NCBI GenBank assembly: GCA_030015575.1
Contig: JASDDO010000014.1
Coordinates: 170,533,911-170,597,910, forward strand
Length of the DNA stretch: 64,000 nt
Reading direction: 5' to 3'
Source of the DNA: Agapanthus africanus
Lineage: Eukaryota > Streptophyta > Magnoliopsida > Asparagales > Amaryllidaceae
Shown here: piece after piece, positions 22,108 to 32,906 of the stretch
Layout of the letters: each line of letters begins with the position of its first letter
Numbering within the stretch: the first letter of the stretch is position 1
Made by a program: the position numbers and the translations under genes
Notes under the pieces: generated by a model
Databases searched by the model: none
What the model was told of the DNA's origin: nothing
The model's input: only the letters and a program-made list of their open reading frames with translations

Positions 22108-22470
22108 GCGAACCTCTTCCTCGTCTTAAACCTGTTTTTATTTACGACGGATGTACTTTGATCTGGCGGGAGTGTTTCAACCCTTTCGTCCAGTCGCCGG
22201 CGCTTGGCTTCTTCAAATATGGCCTTCTCAAGCTCTCGAGCAGCTTTGCTTTTAAGAAGAGCTTCATTCAGGAATGCATCGATCATTTCGTCTGATGGCC
22301 CTAGAGGTTCTGGCTCGGGACCTGCCCCCAGTTTTTCTGTGTAAGGAGCTTCTTCATCGTTTATCGATGAGTGAGAGATCACATAACAACTTGCTACGTA
22401 ATCTTCAGATTCATCCGACGAGTCTTCTCCATCATCTCCGTCCTCAAGGAAGTGACTGAGAAATTCTAGG
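22108..22470 (-). pseudogene. T1 gag part, cut by assembly gap
   Basis: The minus-strand frame reads an acidic stretch (LEDGDDGEDSSDESEDY), then CYVISHSSINDEEAPY, an EPEPLGPSDEMID block, and a helical, charged region (ALLKSKAARELEKAIFEEA followed by KRRRLDE). The order CYVI, DEE, EPEP, helix repeats what is seen in the T1 linker at about 3200-3430. It ends in the run of N at the right and at the Athila-like target site at the left. The product would be part of the Tat gag polyprotein. Confidence 0.65.
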
Positions 22471-22670
22471 NNNNNNNNNNNNNNNNNNNNNNNNNNNNNN
22501 NNNNNNNNNNNNNNNNNNNNNNNNNNNNNNNNNNNNNNNNNNNNNNNNNNNNNNNNNNNNNNNNNNNNNNNNNNNNNNNNNNNNNNNNNNNNNNNNNNNN
22601 NNNNNNNNNNNNNNNNNNNNNNNNNNNNNNNNNNNNNNNNNNNNNNNNNNNNNNNNNNNNNNNNNNNNNN
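22471..22670. other. Assembly gap, 200 N
   Basis: Exactly 200 N. A round number suggests a placeholder of unknown true size. The sequences on either side (T1 gag, then LTR D) are not parts of one element. Confidence 0.98.
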
Positions 22671-22689
22671 AGGTGAAGGGTTTTTAAAT

Positions 22690-22995
22690 AGAAATATAAA
22701 AATATATAAAATCATTAAAAGTTGGAGTAAATAGGGTATATGAAAGGTTTTAATTAAAAACTGGAGTAAATAGGGTATATGAAAGTTTTTAATGTAAAAA
22801 TATATAAAATCATTAAAAGTTGGAGTAAATAGGGCATATGAAAGGTTTTAATTAAAAATTGGAGTAAATAGGGTATATGAAAGGTTTTAATGTAAAAATG
22901 TATAAAATCATTAAAAATTGGAGTAAATAGGGTATATGAAAGGTTTTAATGTAAAAATGTATAAAAAAATCATTAAAATGGAGTAAATGGGGATT
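22690..22995. repeat. Tandem array with alternating 39 and 59 bp units
   Basis: The word GGAGTAAATAGGG(T/C)ATATG starts at 22724, 22763, 22822, 22861, 22920 and (diverged) 22980, giving spacings of 39, 59, 39, 59 and 60. This suggests a 98 bp higher-order unit with short and long halves. The longer half adds an AAAATCATTAAAA block. Confidence 0.85.
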
Positions 22996-23107
22996 TCAAA
23001 GGTCTCTGAAACCGATCTAGGAATTTGAAGTGTACATGGGGGTTTAGAAGATGAAGAGACACAATATTGAAGAAGAATTTAAAACAAAATAAATATTAAA
23101 AATAATG

Positions 23108-23182
23108 TAGGGCATGGGATTTGAACTTTGGTGACTTGGTTCAGCAATGCAAGGTATTACCAATGAGCTACAAGCTCCTTCT
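23108..23182 (-). repeat. tRNA-like stretch with pol III A and B box matches (SINE or tRNA fossil)
   Basis: On the minus strand, TAGCTCATTGGTA (A-box-like, about 23158-23170) is followed about 30 bases later by AAAGTTCAAATCCC (B-box-like, about 23116-23129) and then an AT-rich tail. Order and spacing fit a tRNA-derived head. The acceptor stem does not pair, so it is not a working tRNA gene. Confidence 0.45.
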
Positions 23183-23310
23183 TGTAATTAAATTGCTAAT
23201 CAATTACTTAAGTCTTGTGCTCAGGCAATAAATACCCTTTTATGGATTTTAAAAAATATTTGAAAAAAATTTGTATAGGAAAAAGTGTATAAGAAAATCA
23301 GGGTTGTTAC

Positions 23311-23530
23311 AGACCTGTCCTACGAGGAGGAGCCCACCACCATCCTCGACCGTAGAGAGAAAGTGCTGAAGAATAAGGTCATTCCGTTAGTCCGAGTGTT
23401 TTGGGACGGTCGTTCCCAGGAGAATCTACCTAGGAGCGTGAGGAAGATATCCGTGCCCGTTTTCCACATCTGTTTGTGTAGTGCTGTTGTTTCGTTGTCT
23501 CTTTTTTGAAAATTTCGAGGACGAAATTTT
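23311..23530 (+). pseudogene. Tekay-like element B: pol C-terminal tail (chromodomain-like)
   Basis: The plus-strand frame 23285-23509 carries [34 protein letters not shown] and an ending near ISVPVFHI. The same block ends the pol frame of element A (26869-28545), so B and A are of one family. In chromoviruses this end of integrase is a chromodomain-like fold that guides integration into heterochromatin. The stretch is followed by a purine tract and an LTR. Everything upstream of 23311 is replaced by LTR D. Confidence 0.8.
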
Positions 23531-23545
23531 GTAAGGAGGGTATGA
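23531..23545 (+). other. Element B polypurine tract
   Basis: GTAAGGAGGGTATGA directly precedes the LTR start TGTAAATTCCC, matching the minus-strand tract of element A at 26806-26820. Confidence 0.8.
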
Positions 23546-23635
23546 TGTAAATTCCCAGTTCCGTAAATACAAAAATTGTCCCCTTGAATGTTTTCAAATT
23601 TTCTCTACAATTTTTGTGTATAAATTTAGATGCTT

Positions 23636-23640
23636 GTGGT
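23636..23640. repeat. Target site duplication GTGGT of element A (left copy)
   Basis: GTGGT precedes the left LTR and recurs at 32907-32911 after the right LTR, within the LTR of element B. Confidence 0.95.
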
Positions 23641-26600
23641 TGTCACGCCCCGCTTCCCAAAATACGGAAAACGAGGGATGACTAGGCCAGCCATGCTCCT
23701 ACGGTCAAGGAATCATCCTGCCGTAGTCACACTTCGGCTTCTAGCACTACATGGTAATCAGTAATTAAAGCACAGTATTAAGGGAATCACATCACTAATT
23801 TATTACATTAAAATCCCATTGTTCACAAATTACAGATAATAAGAACAATAACTAACCAAGTTTGATCTCACAATCTCTTTTATGGAAGGAAGTAAAAGAA
23901 GTAGGTACACCAACTATATCTCCGTGAGCTCAAAGGATAGATCCGTCTCCTGTACTGGTCCTCCCGCGGAATCTGAGCATGCATACTCAGGTCGTCAGAG
24001 CGACACAAATAATAATATTATTATAATCAGATGAGCAGGTAAATGAGGTAATACTGGTATGAGAATAATGCAAGTAATCACTATGTCACAATATGATGCA
24101 GAATATGTTATGTGTCCCTATCGGTCTCTAAGTCATGTTTGAAATCACATAGTGGAAGGAGGATCATGTTTAACAGGAGTCTCGTACATACCCGAGACAA
24201 CGGCCCACATGCCCGGGACATAACCCTGTCAGCCGGATCGCTAGATCCTGTCCTACACGTATAAGTATCACAGTTCGAATGATCATCCTCTAAACACGGT
24301 CCTGTTAAATACGATACTCTTTCCACTTTGATTTCCCCCTTTCCCCCAGGTTACACTATTTATGATATTGGTCTAGTTGTGTACGAGTATACCAATGACA
24401 CGGTTTCACCACTATCCACTGTATCAATCACTGTCACGAATGTTCACTTCCCATTGGTGTACTCGTCACTCCTAAATCAACATCTATCACTCACGATAAT
24501 GCAATGTCCACACGCACTAACACAGTGTAAATGACAAGGATATGATATATGTATTGTAAACTACCAAATAAGCTCGGTATGTTATGAATTAATATGCATG
24601 TCACGAACCAAAATGAATTTCACAAATTAATATGTTACGAATTCAGCCAATATGGTGTAGGTAAGACATATAGAACAATCAGTCAGGAATTCATCAAATT
24701 TTTGTTTCAGTTCGATCGGAGTTTCGGTTTTCAAGATATAACTGTTTCAGTTTAAGTGCTCGCGGCTGGAATTTCAATTTCAGAACTGAATGCCTGTTTC
24801 GCGACACGAATTACACCCAGTTGGGCTCAAAATTTAGCAATGTCACAGTTAAATGAAATTTTGGGTTTTCGATAAAGTATTCAACGCAACAGACGGATCT
24901 TCAATCGCATCTGTACGTTGAAAGTTATACACAGTTCAATCTCAAATGTCATTTCAGAAAGTGTTCTGGACAGCTTTACGTTCTGCCTTTTTAAAATAAG
25001 TTTAAAATAACAAACTGCGATGAATCGGAAAGAGACCACTTGTTTTCTTTCACCAACAGGTATATCTTATAACTACTGTAAAGTTCCGTACCATGCGATT
25101 TCAGGAAATACGGGGACGCAGGATTTTAGACCGAACACACCAATCAGAAACGCTCCGGACTGCAGTCCAGAGTCGTGTTCCGACCCAGTTATCATCATGA
25201 TTACAGAACAGGAATCATAGGGATTTTCCATAGGGTTAAAGTTCATCGAGTCGTCTTCGATTTAAGCCCTCGAACGTATCAATCCAGTATACATATGATT
25301 TAGGGTGATTTTATTCGTTTTCAGGCACGAGAAAATTCCAGTTTTAACGGCATAGTTGGGGGTATCAGTTTTCGTTACAAACATTCGTATTTTCCAGCGA
25401 TATTCATACACTATATTTAACATTATATGGGCCAACAGAAGGTATCGGTTTCCGTCAAATTAAACAGCCATATCCATGAGAGACTAGCATCGAACACCTT
25501 GGTCAATATATATATATATAATCATTAAGTTCGTAAACTATGTGATCTAGGTGTGTAACACGACTATAATAGCATGAAGCAAGTAAACACTTGCCTGGAG
25601 AACGCCTCGGGATCGTACGGCAGCAGTGGCGTCACGTACGCGTGATATGCGCCGTGAATCGGATTCTCGCGAGCCTAGATCGAAACACGGGTTTTACGTC
25701 GGGGTTTCCCGGAGTCGTTTGCACAGCCACTGGACGTCTAGAATGGTGCTCTGTGGGTCTCCCGAGGTGTGCTGGGGTTGGCGTCGGTCTACGGCGCTCC
25801 GGCTATGAGTACGGAGAGGTTTCACAGTGAGAAAATTTTGTTTGAAAATGGTTTTGGAGTTTTGGAGAGAGATGGGGAGTAGTGGGGGTCGGGTCTGAAG
25901 AGATGAGGGTGATGCTGAGGGTGAGTAGGGTCATGGAGGGGGTTCAGGCGAAGTGGGGCTCGCCGGCGTTAGGTGCCAGGGTGCTGTGGCCGAGCCTTGC
26001 AGTGGGGGTCGTGTGCAGGGGAGACTCGAGTGGGTGGAGATGGAGTCGTGGAGGGAGAAGGAGTGTGGATGAGTGGTTGTCGTCTTGGGTTGAACGACGA
26101 GGTGGGATGATCGCCGGCGGTGGAGGTGTCAATGGCTCGAGAGAAAGTTTGGGTGTTCGGGTTTTCTTTTGGGCTCGGTGAATGTAGAGAAGAGAGGGGA
26201 AGAGTTTGTGAGTACGAGAGAGATGAGGGCGACGAGTTTGACAACGTGGGGGCAACGGTAGGGCGAGGGCGTGGGCGACGGCGGGGGAGGCGTGTCGCGC
26301 GCGCGCGTTACGGGGGTGTAGCCGTTGGGAGAAAATTTGAATGGAAGATGAACAGGGTCGGTCTGAAGAGGAGGCTGGGAAAAGATTGGGCTCGGGCTGT
26401 AGGGAGTGGGCCGCCAAAGAATTCATTTTCCTTTAAAAAAATCTCGTGGGCTCCAGAAGAAACGGGCAGGTTTTAAAAAAAGGGAAAAACAATTAATTCC
26501 CCAAAAGAAGTGGGCTGAGAGTAAAACATGGGTTAAGGATTTATTTAAAATAGGATTTGGGCTGATGGCAGAGACGGGCCGGCTCAAAATATGGTTAAAA

Positions 26601-26805
26601 TTTTTTTATTTAAAGATAGGATGTGGGCTGGTGGGTTTAAGAAATTAGTTTGTTAGTTTAAATTCGGCTCTTAGGTTGTTGGGAAAAATATAAATACTGG
26701 AATTCAAACTACTACCTTCTACAGAAAAATTACGAGGAAAAGTAAATCTCGGGAATTTGGAAAAATACAAAGAAAATTCTTGTAGATGGAGAACGGGGAT
26801 TTACA
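23641..26805 (-). repeat. Element A left LTR (3' LTR in element orientation)
   Basis: 3165 bp from TGTCACGCCCCGC to GGGGATTTACA, matched by 29742-32906. In element orientation it starts TGTAAATCCCCG and ends GGGGCGTGACA. It includes a GC-rich zone at 25580-26300, a TA microsatellite at about 25508-25520 and the block conserved among the Tekay-like LTRs at about 23973-24000. Confidence 0.96.
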
Positions 26806-26820
26806 TCATACCCCCCTTAA
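26806..26820 (-). other. Element A polypurine tract
   Basis: The minus strand reads TTAAGGGGGGTATGA next to the LTR start TGTAAATCC, and is preceded by the AAATTTCGAGGACGAAATTT block typical of Tekay-like 3' ends. Confidence 0.9.
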
Positions 26821-26868
26821 CAAAAATTTCGTCCTCGAAATTTAACAAGGATACAGAGATACAAAGTA

Positions 26869-28545
26869 CTAAACAAAGAGATGTGGATAACGATCACGGA
26901 TATCTTCCTCCCTCTCCCAGGTGGATTCTCCTGGGGAACGACCGCCCCAAGACACTCGGACTAACGGAATAACCTTATTCTTCAGCACTTTCTCTCTGCG
27001 GTCGAGGATGGTAGTAGGCTGCTCCTCGTATGACAGATCGGTTCCCAAAACTAGTTCTGAATGGTCCAGAACATGACTCTCATCCCGGACATAACGCCGC
27101 AACTGTGACACGTGGAAGGTATTGTGCACACCAGCTAGCGATGGGGGCAAGGCAAGTCGATAGGCCACCTCTCCTACTCGCTCTAGCACCTCAAAAGGTC
27201 CGATAAAACGGGGGCTAAGTTTTCCCCGACTTCCGAATCTGATAACTCCACGTGTAGGGGAAATCTTCAAAAATACATGATCTCCAACTTCGAATTCTAG
27301 TGCCCTTCTGCTGGTATCTGCCCAACTCTTTTGTCGATCCTGAGCCGTCTTAATACGCTGCCTGATCATTTGAACCTTGTCAAGCCAGAACTCACACTTG
27401 CTTAACTTCGCATACAGTTTCTCTTCCCGAAGAATTTGTAAGACTGTGCGCAAGTGTTCAGCGTGCTCCTCATGAGTCTTCGAGTAGACAAGTATGTCGT
27501 CGATAAACACCACGACAAACGTGTCCAAGTATTTTGCGAACACCCTGTTCATTAAATCCATGAATATTGCTGGGGCATTGGTAACACCGAACGACATCAC
27601 AAGGAACTCGTAATGTCCGTATCGGGTCCTGAAAGCCGTCTTGCATACATCCTCGGCTGCTACTCTGATTTGATGATATCCAGAACGGAGATCCAACTTC
27701 GAGAAAACCTTGGCTCCACTTAGCTGATCGAATAAATCATCGATACGCGGGATTGGGTACTTGTTCTTTATCGTGACCTTGTTCAGCTCCCGATAATCTA
27801 TACACATTCGCAGCGATCCATCCTTCTTCTTTACTAATAGGACTGGAGCACCCCACGGTGAAGCGCTTGGCCGAATAAATCCCTTCTCCAACAGTTCTTC
27901 AACTTGTTTCTTCAATTCCGCCAACTCCACTGGTGCCATCCTGTAGGGGGCCCTGGATACTGGGGCGGTACCTGGAATCAAATCGATCGAGAACTCCAAA
28001 ATTCGAGGAGGTGGTAGACCCGGTAGGTCTTCAGGAAATACGTCTAGGAAGCCCCGAACAATTTCTGGGGCTGGGCTCTTATCAATCTCCATGGCTGTCA
28101 GTTCCTTAGGCTTTGCTCTGTACTTAGCTGGTTCCAAACTTTCGCTTCCGCCCTCGAAAACAAACTCCGGGTGATTGGGAATGCGGAAGATCACCTTCTT
28201 TGCACGACAATCGATAACTGCATGGAAAGTGCTCATCCAATCCATCCCAAGAATTGCATCGTAACTGCCTGTCCCAATTAGGAGGAAATTCGCATAGAAT
28301 TCCCTGCCACACACTACAATCGGGCATAATCTACATTCTCGACTAGATATTATGATGCCATTACCCGTATGAATTTCCCATCCCTTGGTTAGTGGTTCAT
28401 GTGGTATTGAGTGTGTATTGGTGAAATATTCAGACAAGAAACAATGCGATGCTCCTGAATCAAAAAGTACTCTAGCTGGCAAGGAATGTACGAGTAGAGT
28501 ACCTGTAACCACATCTCCTGACGCTTCTGCCTGCTCTGCGGTCAA
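26869..28545 (-). pseudogene. Element A pol: protease, RT, integrase tail with chromodomain-like end
   Basis: A 558-residue frame. The protease core [17 protein letters not shown] (about residues 25-42) has the DSG triad. RT follows with [20 protein letters not shown] (about 239-258), the palm [27 protein letters not shown], and the catalytic box [15 protein letters not shown] (about 350). The C-terminal third is integrase tail: [74 protein letters not shown]. It ends in a chromodomain-like [17 protein letters not shown] and VRVSWGGRS. These residues are of the Tekay/Del clade. The part list is shorter than in a whole pol, so I treat it as broken. Confidence 0.88.
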
Positions 28546-28581
28546 GGTGAAAGCCCGTCCCTGACCGCGACCTGTAAATGG

Positions 28582-29610
28582 CTATCTCTGTTCCTGCGGC
28601 CTCTGCTGTGGCGGTCCAGAACTTCCTTGTATCTCTGCTCGCTCAGGACAACTGTTAATCCTGTGCTGACTGGAGCCGCAAATCAAACACTGTCCCTTAG
28701 CACGGCGACAGTCCTTCTGGGTATGCCCTCCTCTACCGCAATAGCCGCAAGTTACGCCCTGCCTCTGGGGGCGATGCTGTGGTACGAAAGGGCGCTTCAT
28801 TTGCGTCGTCCCTGCTCTGTGAACCAGTATGGCTCCTCGAGAAGGCGCGTGGTTACGTGCTGGAACGACTGGGGGTCTCCTGAACTTGTTAATCAATTGC
28901 TCCTGAACTCTCGCCGCGTTGAGTACCTGTGCGAAAGTCTGAAGATCCAACGATGCAATCAGCTGCTGCAACTCAAAATCTAACCCCTGAAGGAAACGCC
29001 TGGCCCTGGTGACTTCTGATTTGACCATGTATGGAGCAAAGCGGCTCAGACGGTTGAACTCTGCCGCATAAACGTCCACTGGGCGTCCATTCTGCTTTAA
29101 AAGAATAAACTTTTCCTCCATTTCTGCCTTGGCTGTGGGAGGAAAATAATGATCTAAGAAGCACTCCTTAAACTTATTCCATTCAATCGGCTCTTCAAGT
29201 CTGCTTTCTTCTACCGACCACCATGTACGGGCCTCGTCTTCTAATTGTATCTTTATCACATTCACTCTGTCTTCCTCTGGAACCCTGGCGGCTGCCAATA
29301 AATTCTCCATGTTTACCAGCCATTGCTCAGCTTCAAGTGGTTCAGCTAGCCCTGTGAACGCCGCTGGGTGTAACCGTCGGAAGTCTGACACAGTACCAGC
29401 CCTAGCCTGATAAGCTAGTGGAGTAGCGCCCTCGGGGGCGGTAATAAGTGCGGAGGGTCCTCCTGCAGCGGTAATCGCCCTGAGTCCCTCAGTAAGCAAA
29501 TCTGTCTTCCTCTCCTGAGCTTCCGCGAGAGTGGTCAGTGCACTGAGTATTCTTTCCGTGCGATCCTAAGAGCTGGAGTCCGAGGAGGGGTCGTTCGGGG
29601 ACGTCATATC
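28582..29610 (-). pseudogene. Element A gag with two zinc knuckles
   Basis: The minus-strand frame 28582-29499 (305 residues) holds a retrotransposon gag (capsid) domain: LHPAAFTGLAEPLEAEQWL, EDEARTWWSVEE, WNKFKECFLDHYFPPTAK, MEEKFILLKQNGRPVDVYA, MVKSEVTRARRFLQGLDFEL. Two CCHC knuckles follow near the end, CGYCGRGGHTQKDC and CLICGSSQHRINSC. Such gag proteins build the virus-like particle and bind element RNA. The N-terminal part reaches up to about 29610. The pol frame begins just after the stop of this frame. The gag zone is broken. Confidence 0.88.
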
Positions 29611-29720
29611 ACTGGAAGATTCAAAAGAATAGGATCAGATTCAAGGATAGAAATCAAGAGTAGTGAAACAAGAATAACGTAATATCGCCTGGTGAATGTT
29701 ATCCCTTGATGCTAAACCTG

Positions 29721-29732
29721 GCTCTGATACCA
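29721..29732 (-). other. Element A primer binding site, initiator tRNA-Met
   Basis: The minus strand reads TGGTATCAGAGC nine bases from the 5' LTR. The same spacing is seen in element C. Confidence 0.9.
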
Positions 29733-29741
29733 ACTAAACCA

Positions 29742-32700
29742 TGTCACGCCCCGCTTCCCAAAATACGGAAAACGAGGGATGACTAGGCCAGCCATGCTCC
29801 TACGGTCAAGGAATCATCCTGCCGTAGTCACACTTCGGCTTCTAGCACTACATGGTAATCAGTAATTAAAGCACAGTATTAAGGGAATCACATCACTAAT
29901 TTATTACATTAAAATCCCATTGTTCACAAATTACAGATAATAAGAACAATAACTAACCAAGTTTGATCTCACAATCTCTTTTATGGAAGGAAGTAAAAGA
30001 AGTAGGTACACCAACTATATCTCCGTGAGCTCAAAGGATAGATCCGTCTCCTGTACTGGTCCTCCCGCGGAATCTGAGCATGCATACTCAGGTCGTCAGA
30101 GCGACACAAATAATAATATTATTATAATCAGATGAGCAGGTAAATGAGGTAATACTGGTATGAGAATAATGCAAGTAATCACTATGTCACAATATGATGC
30201 AGAATATGTTATGTGTCCCTATCGGTCTCTAAGTCATGTTTGAAATCACATAGTGGAAGGAGGATCATGTTTAACAGGAGTCTCGTACATACCCGAGACA
30301 ACGGCCCACATGCCCGGGACATAACCCTGTCAGCCGGATCGCTAGATCCTGTCCTACACGTATAAGTATCACAGTTCGAATGATCATCCTCTAAACACGG
30401 TCCTGTTAAATACGATACTCTTTCCACTTTGATTTCCCCCTTTCCCCCAGGTTACACTATTTATGATATTGGTCTAGTTGTGTACGAGTATACCAATGAC
30501 ACGGTTTCACCACTATCCACTGTATCAATCACTGTCACGAATGTTCACTTCCCATTGGTGTACTCGTCACTCCTAAATCAACATCTATCACTCACGATAA
30601 TGCAATGTCCACACGCACTAACACAGTGTAAATGACAAGGATATGATATATGTATTGTAAACTACCAAATAAGCTCGGTATGTTATGAATTAATATGCAT
30701 GTCACGAACCAAAATGAATTTCACAAATTAATATGTTACGAATTCAGCCAATATGGTGTAGGTAAGACATATAGAACAATCAGTCAGGAATTCATCAAAT
30801 TTTTGTTTCAGTTCGATCGGAGTTTCGGTTTTCAAGATATAACTGTTTCAGTTTAAGTGCTCGCGGCTGGAATTTCAATTTCAGAACTGAATGCCTGTTT
30901 CGCGACACGAATTACACCCAGTTGGGCTCAAAATTTAGCAATGTCACAGTTAAATGAAATTTTGGGTTTTCGATAAAGTATTCAACGCAACAGACGGATC
31001 TTCAATCGCATCTGTACGTTGAAAGTTATACACAGTTCAATCTCAAATGTCATTTCAGAAAGTGTTCTGGACAGCTTTACGTTCTGCCTTTTTAAAATAA
31101 GTTTAAAATAACAAACTGCGATGAATCGGAAAGAGACCACTTGTTTTCTTTCACCAACAGGTATATCTTATAACTACTGTAAAGTTCCGTACCATGCGAT
31201 TTCAGGAAATACGGGGACGCAGGATTTTAGACCGAACACACCAATCAGAAACGCTCCGGACTGCAGTCCAGAGTCGTGTTCCGACCCAGTTATCATCATG
31301 ATTACAGAACAGGAATCATAGGGATTTTCCATAGGGTTAAAGTTCATCGAGTCGTCTTCGATTTAAGCCCTCGAACGTATCAATCCAGTATACATATGAT
31401 TTAGGGTGATTTTATTCGTTTTCAGGCACGAGAAAATTCCAGTTTTAACGGCATAGTTGGGGGTATCAGTTTTCGTTACAAACATTCGTATTTTCCAGCG
31501 ATATTCATACACTATATTTAACATTATATGGGCCAACAGAAGGTATCGGTTTCCGTCAAATTAAACAGCCATATCCATGAGAGACTAGCATCGAACACCT
31601 TGGTCAATATATATATATATAATCATTAAGTTCGTAAACTATGTGATCTAGGTGTGTAACACGACTATAATAGCATGAAGCAAGTAAACACTTGCCTGGA
31701 GAACGCCTCGGGATCGTACGGCAGCAGTGGCGTCACGTACGCGTGATATGCGCCGTGAATCGGATTCTTGCGAGCCTAGATCGAAACACGGGTTTTACGT
31801 CGGGGTTTCCCAGAGTCGTTTGCACAGCCACTGGACGTCTAGAATGGTGCTCTGTGGGTCTCCCGAGGTGTGCTGGGGTTGGCGTCGGTCGACGGCGCTC
31901 CGGCTATGAGTACGGAGAGGTTTCACAGTGAGAAAATTTTGTTTGAAAATGGTTTTGGAGTTTTGGAGAGAGATGGGGAGTAGTGGGGGTCGGGTCTGAA
32001 GAGATGAGGGTGATGCTGAGGGTGAGTAGGGTCGTGGAGGGGGTTCAGGCGAAGTGGGGCTCGCCGGCGTTAGGTGCCAGGGTGCTGTGGCCGAGCCTTG
32101 CAGTGGGGGTCGTGTGCAGGGGAGACTCGAGTGGGTGGAGATGGAGTCGTGGAGGGAGAAGGAGTGTGGATGAGTGGTTGTCGTCTTGGGTTGAACGACG
32201 AGGTGGGATGATCGCCGGCGGTGGAGGTGTCAATGGCTCGAGAGAAAGTTTGGGTGTTCGGGTTTTCTTTTGGGCTCGGTGAATGTAGAGAAGAGAGGGG
32301 AGGAGTTTGTGAGTACGAGAGAGATGAGGGCGACGAGTTTGACAACGTGGGGGCAACGGTAGGGCGAGGGCGTGGGCGACGGCGGGGGAGGCGTGTCGCG
32401 CGCGCGCGTTACGGGGGTGTAGCCGTTGGGAGAAAATTTGAATGGAAGATGAACAGGGTCGGTCTGAAGAGGAGGCTGGGAAAAGATTGGGCTCGGGCTG
32501 TAGGGAGTGGGCCGCCAAAGAATTCATTTTCCTTTAAAAAAATCTCGTGGGCTCCAGAAGAAACGGGCAGGTTTTAAAAAAAGGGAAAAACAATTAATTC
32601 CCCAAAAGAAGTGGGCTGAGAGTAAAACATGGGTTAAGGATTTATTTAAAATAGGATTTGGGCTGATGGCAGAGACGGGCCGGCTCAAAATATGGTTAAA

Positions 32701-32906
32701 ATTTTTTTATTTAAAGATAGGATGTGGGCTGGTGGGTTTAAGAAATTAGTTTGTTAGTTTAAATTCGGCTCTTAGGTTGTTGGGAAAAATATAAATACTG
32801 GAATTCAAACTACTACCTTCTACAGAAAAATTACGAGGAAAAGTAAATCTCGGGAATTTGGAAAAATACAAAGAAAATTCTTGTAGATGGAGAACGGGGA
32901 TTTACA
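29742..32906 (-). repeat. Element A right LTR (5' LTR in element orientation)
   Basis: 3165 bp, offset 6101 bases from the left LTR. The five differences I found are all at 31760-32310 (for example CTCGCGAGCC/CTTGCGAGCC and AGGGGAAGAG/AGGGGAGGAG), in the GC-rich zone. The first 2 kb looks identical. Confidence 0.96.

Larger units (their letters stand above)
1..22470 (-). mobile_element. T1: Tat-lineage Ty3/gypsy retrotransposon, split by two younger elements
   Basis: A minus-strand Ty3/gypsy element covers 1-4095, 14415-15554 and 22108-22470 and is interrupted by a copia element and an Athila-like element. Read on the minus strand the parts run gag, protease, linker, reverse transcriptase, RNase H, a second (archaeal-type) RNase H and integrase, which is the order known for the Tat/Ogre group. 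The lineage call rests on the RT motifs ACPKNDFPVP and CYIDDLVVKSK, and on a second RNase H starting WELYFDGASS. The element leaves the window at the left and reaches the assembly gap at the right, so neither LTR is seen. It is broken, with several breaks besides the two insertions, and it is older than both inserted elements. Confidence 0.85.
22671..23310 (-). repeat. LTR D: remnant of a minus-strand Ty3/gypsy LTR
   Basis: The right end reads, on the minus strand, TGTAACAACCCTGATTTTC, a start typical of long gypsy chromovirus LTRs. It adjoins the coding tail of Tekay-like element B without a purine tract or primer site, so this is the outer edge of an insertion into B. The other end is lost in the gap. 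It carries a tandem array and a tRNA-like stretch. Confidence 0.6.
23641..32906 (-). mobile_element. Element A: Tekay/Del-like chromovirus, 9.27 kb, very young, broken
   Basis: Two LTRs of 3165 bp each differ at only five sites that I could find. The target duplication is GTGGT, the primer site at 29721-29732 is of the initiator tRNA-Met type, and the purine tract is at 26806-26820. Parts seen in minus-strand order are gag with two CCHC knuckles, aspartic protease, reverse transcriptase, and the integrase tail with a chromodomain-like end. The set is not complete and the element is broken, with about two breaks. LTR divergence near 0.16% suggests an insertion about 0.06-0.12 million years ago, the youngest in the window. 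It lies inside the LTR of its relative, B. Confidence 0.93.

Noticed and set aside
23108-23182. Working tRNA gene on the minus strand
   Set aside because: A and B boxes are visible, but the ends do not pair as an acceptor stem and the boxes carry mismatches.
25944-26426. 160-residue minus-strand frame in the element A LTR (and its twin at 32045-32527) as a gene
   Set aside because: It is Pro/Ser/His-rich low complexity, lies in a C/T-rich LTR zone, is duplicated only because the LTR is duplicated, and matches no family I know.
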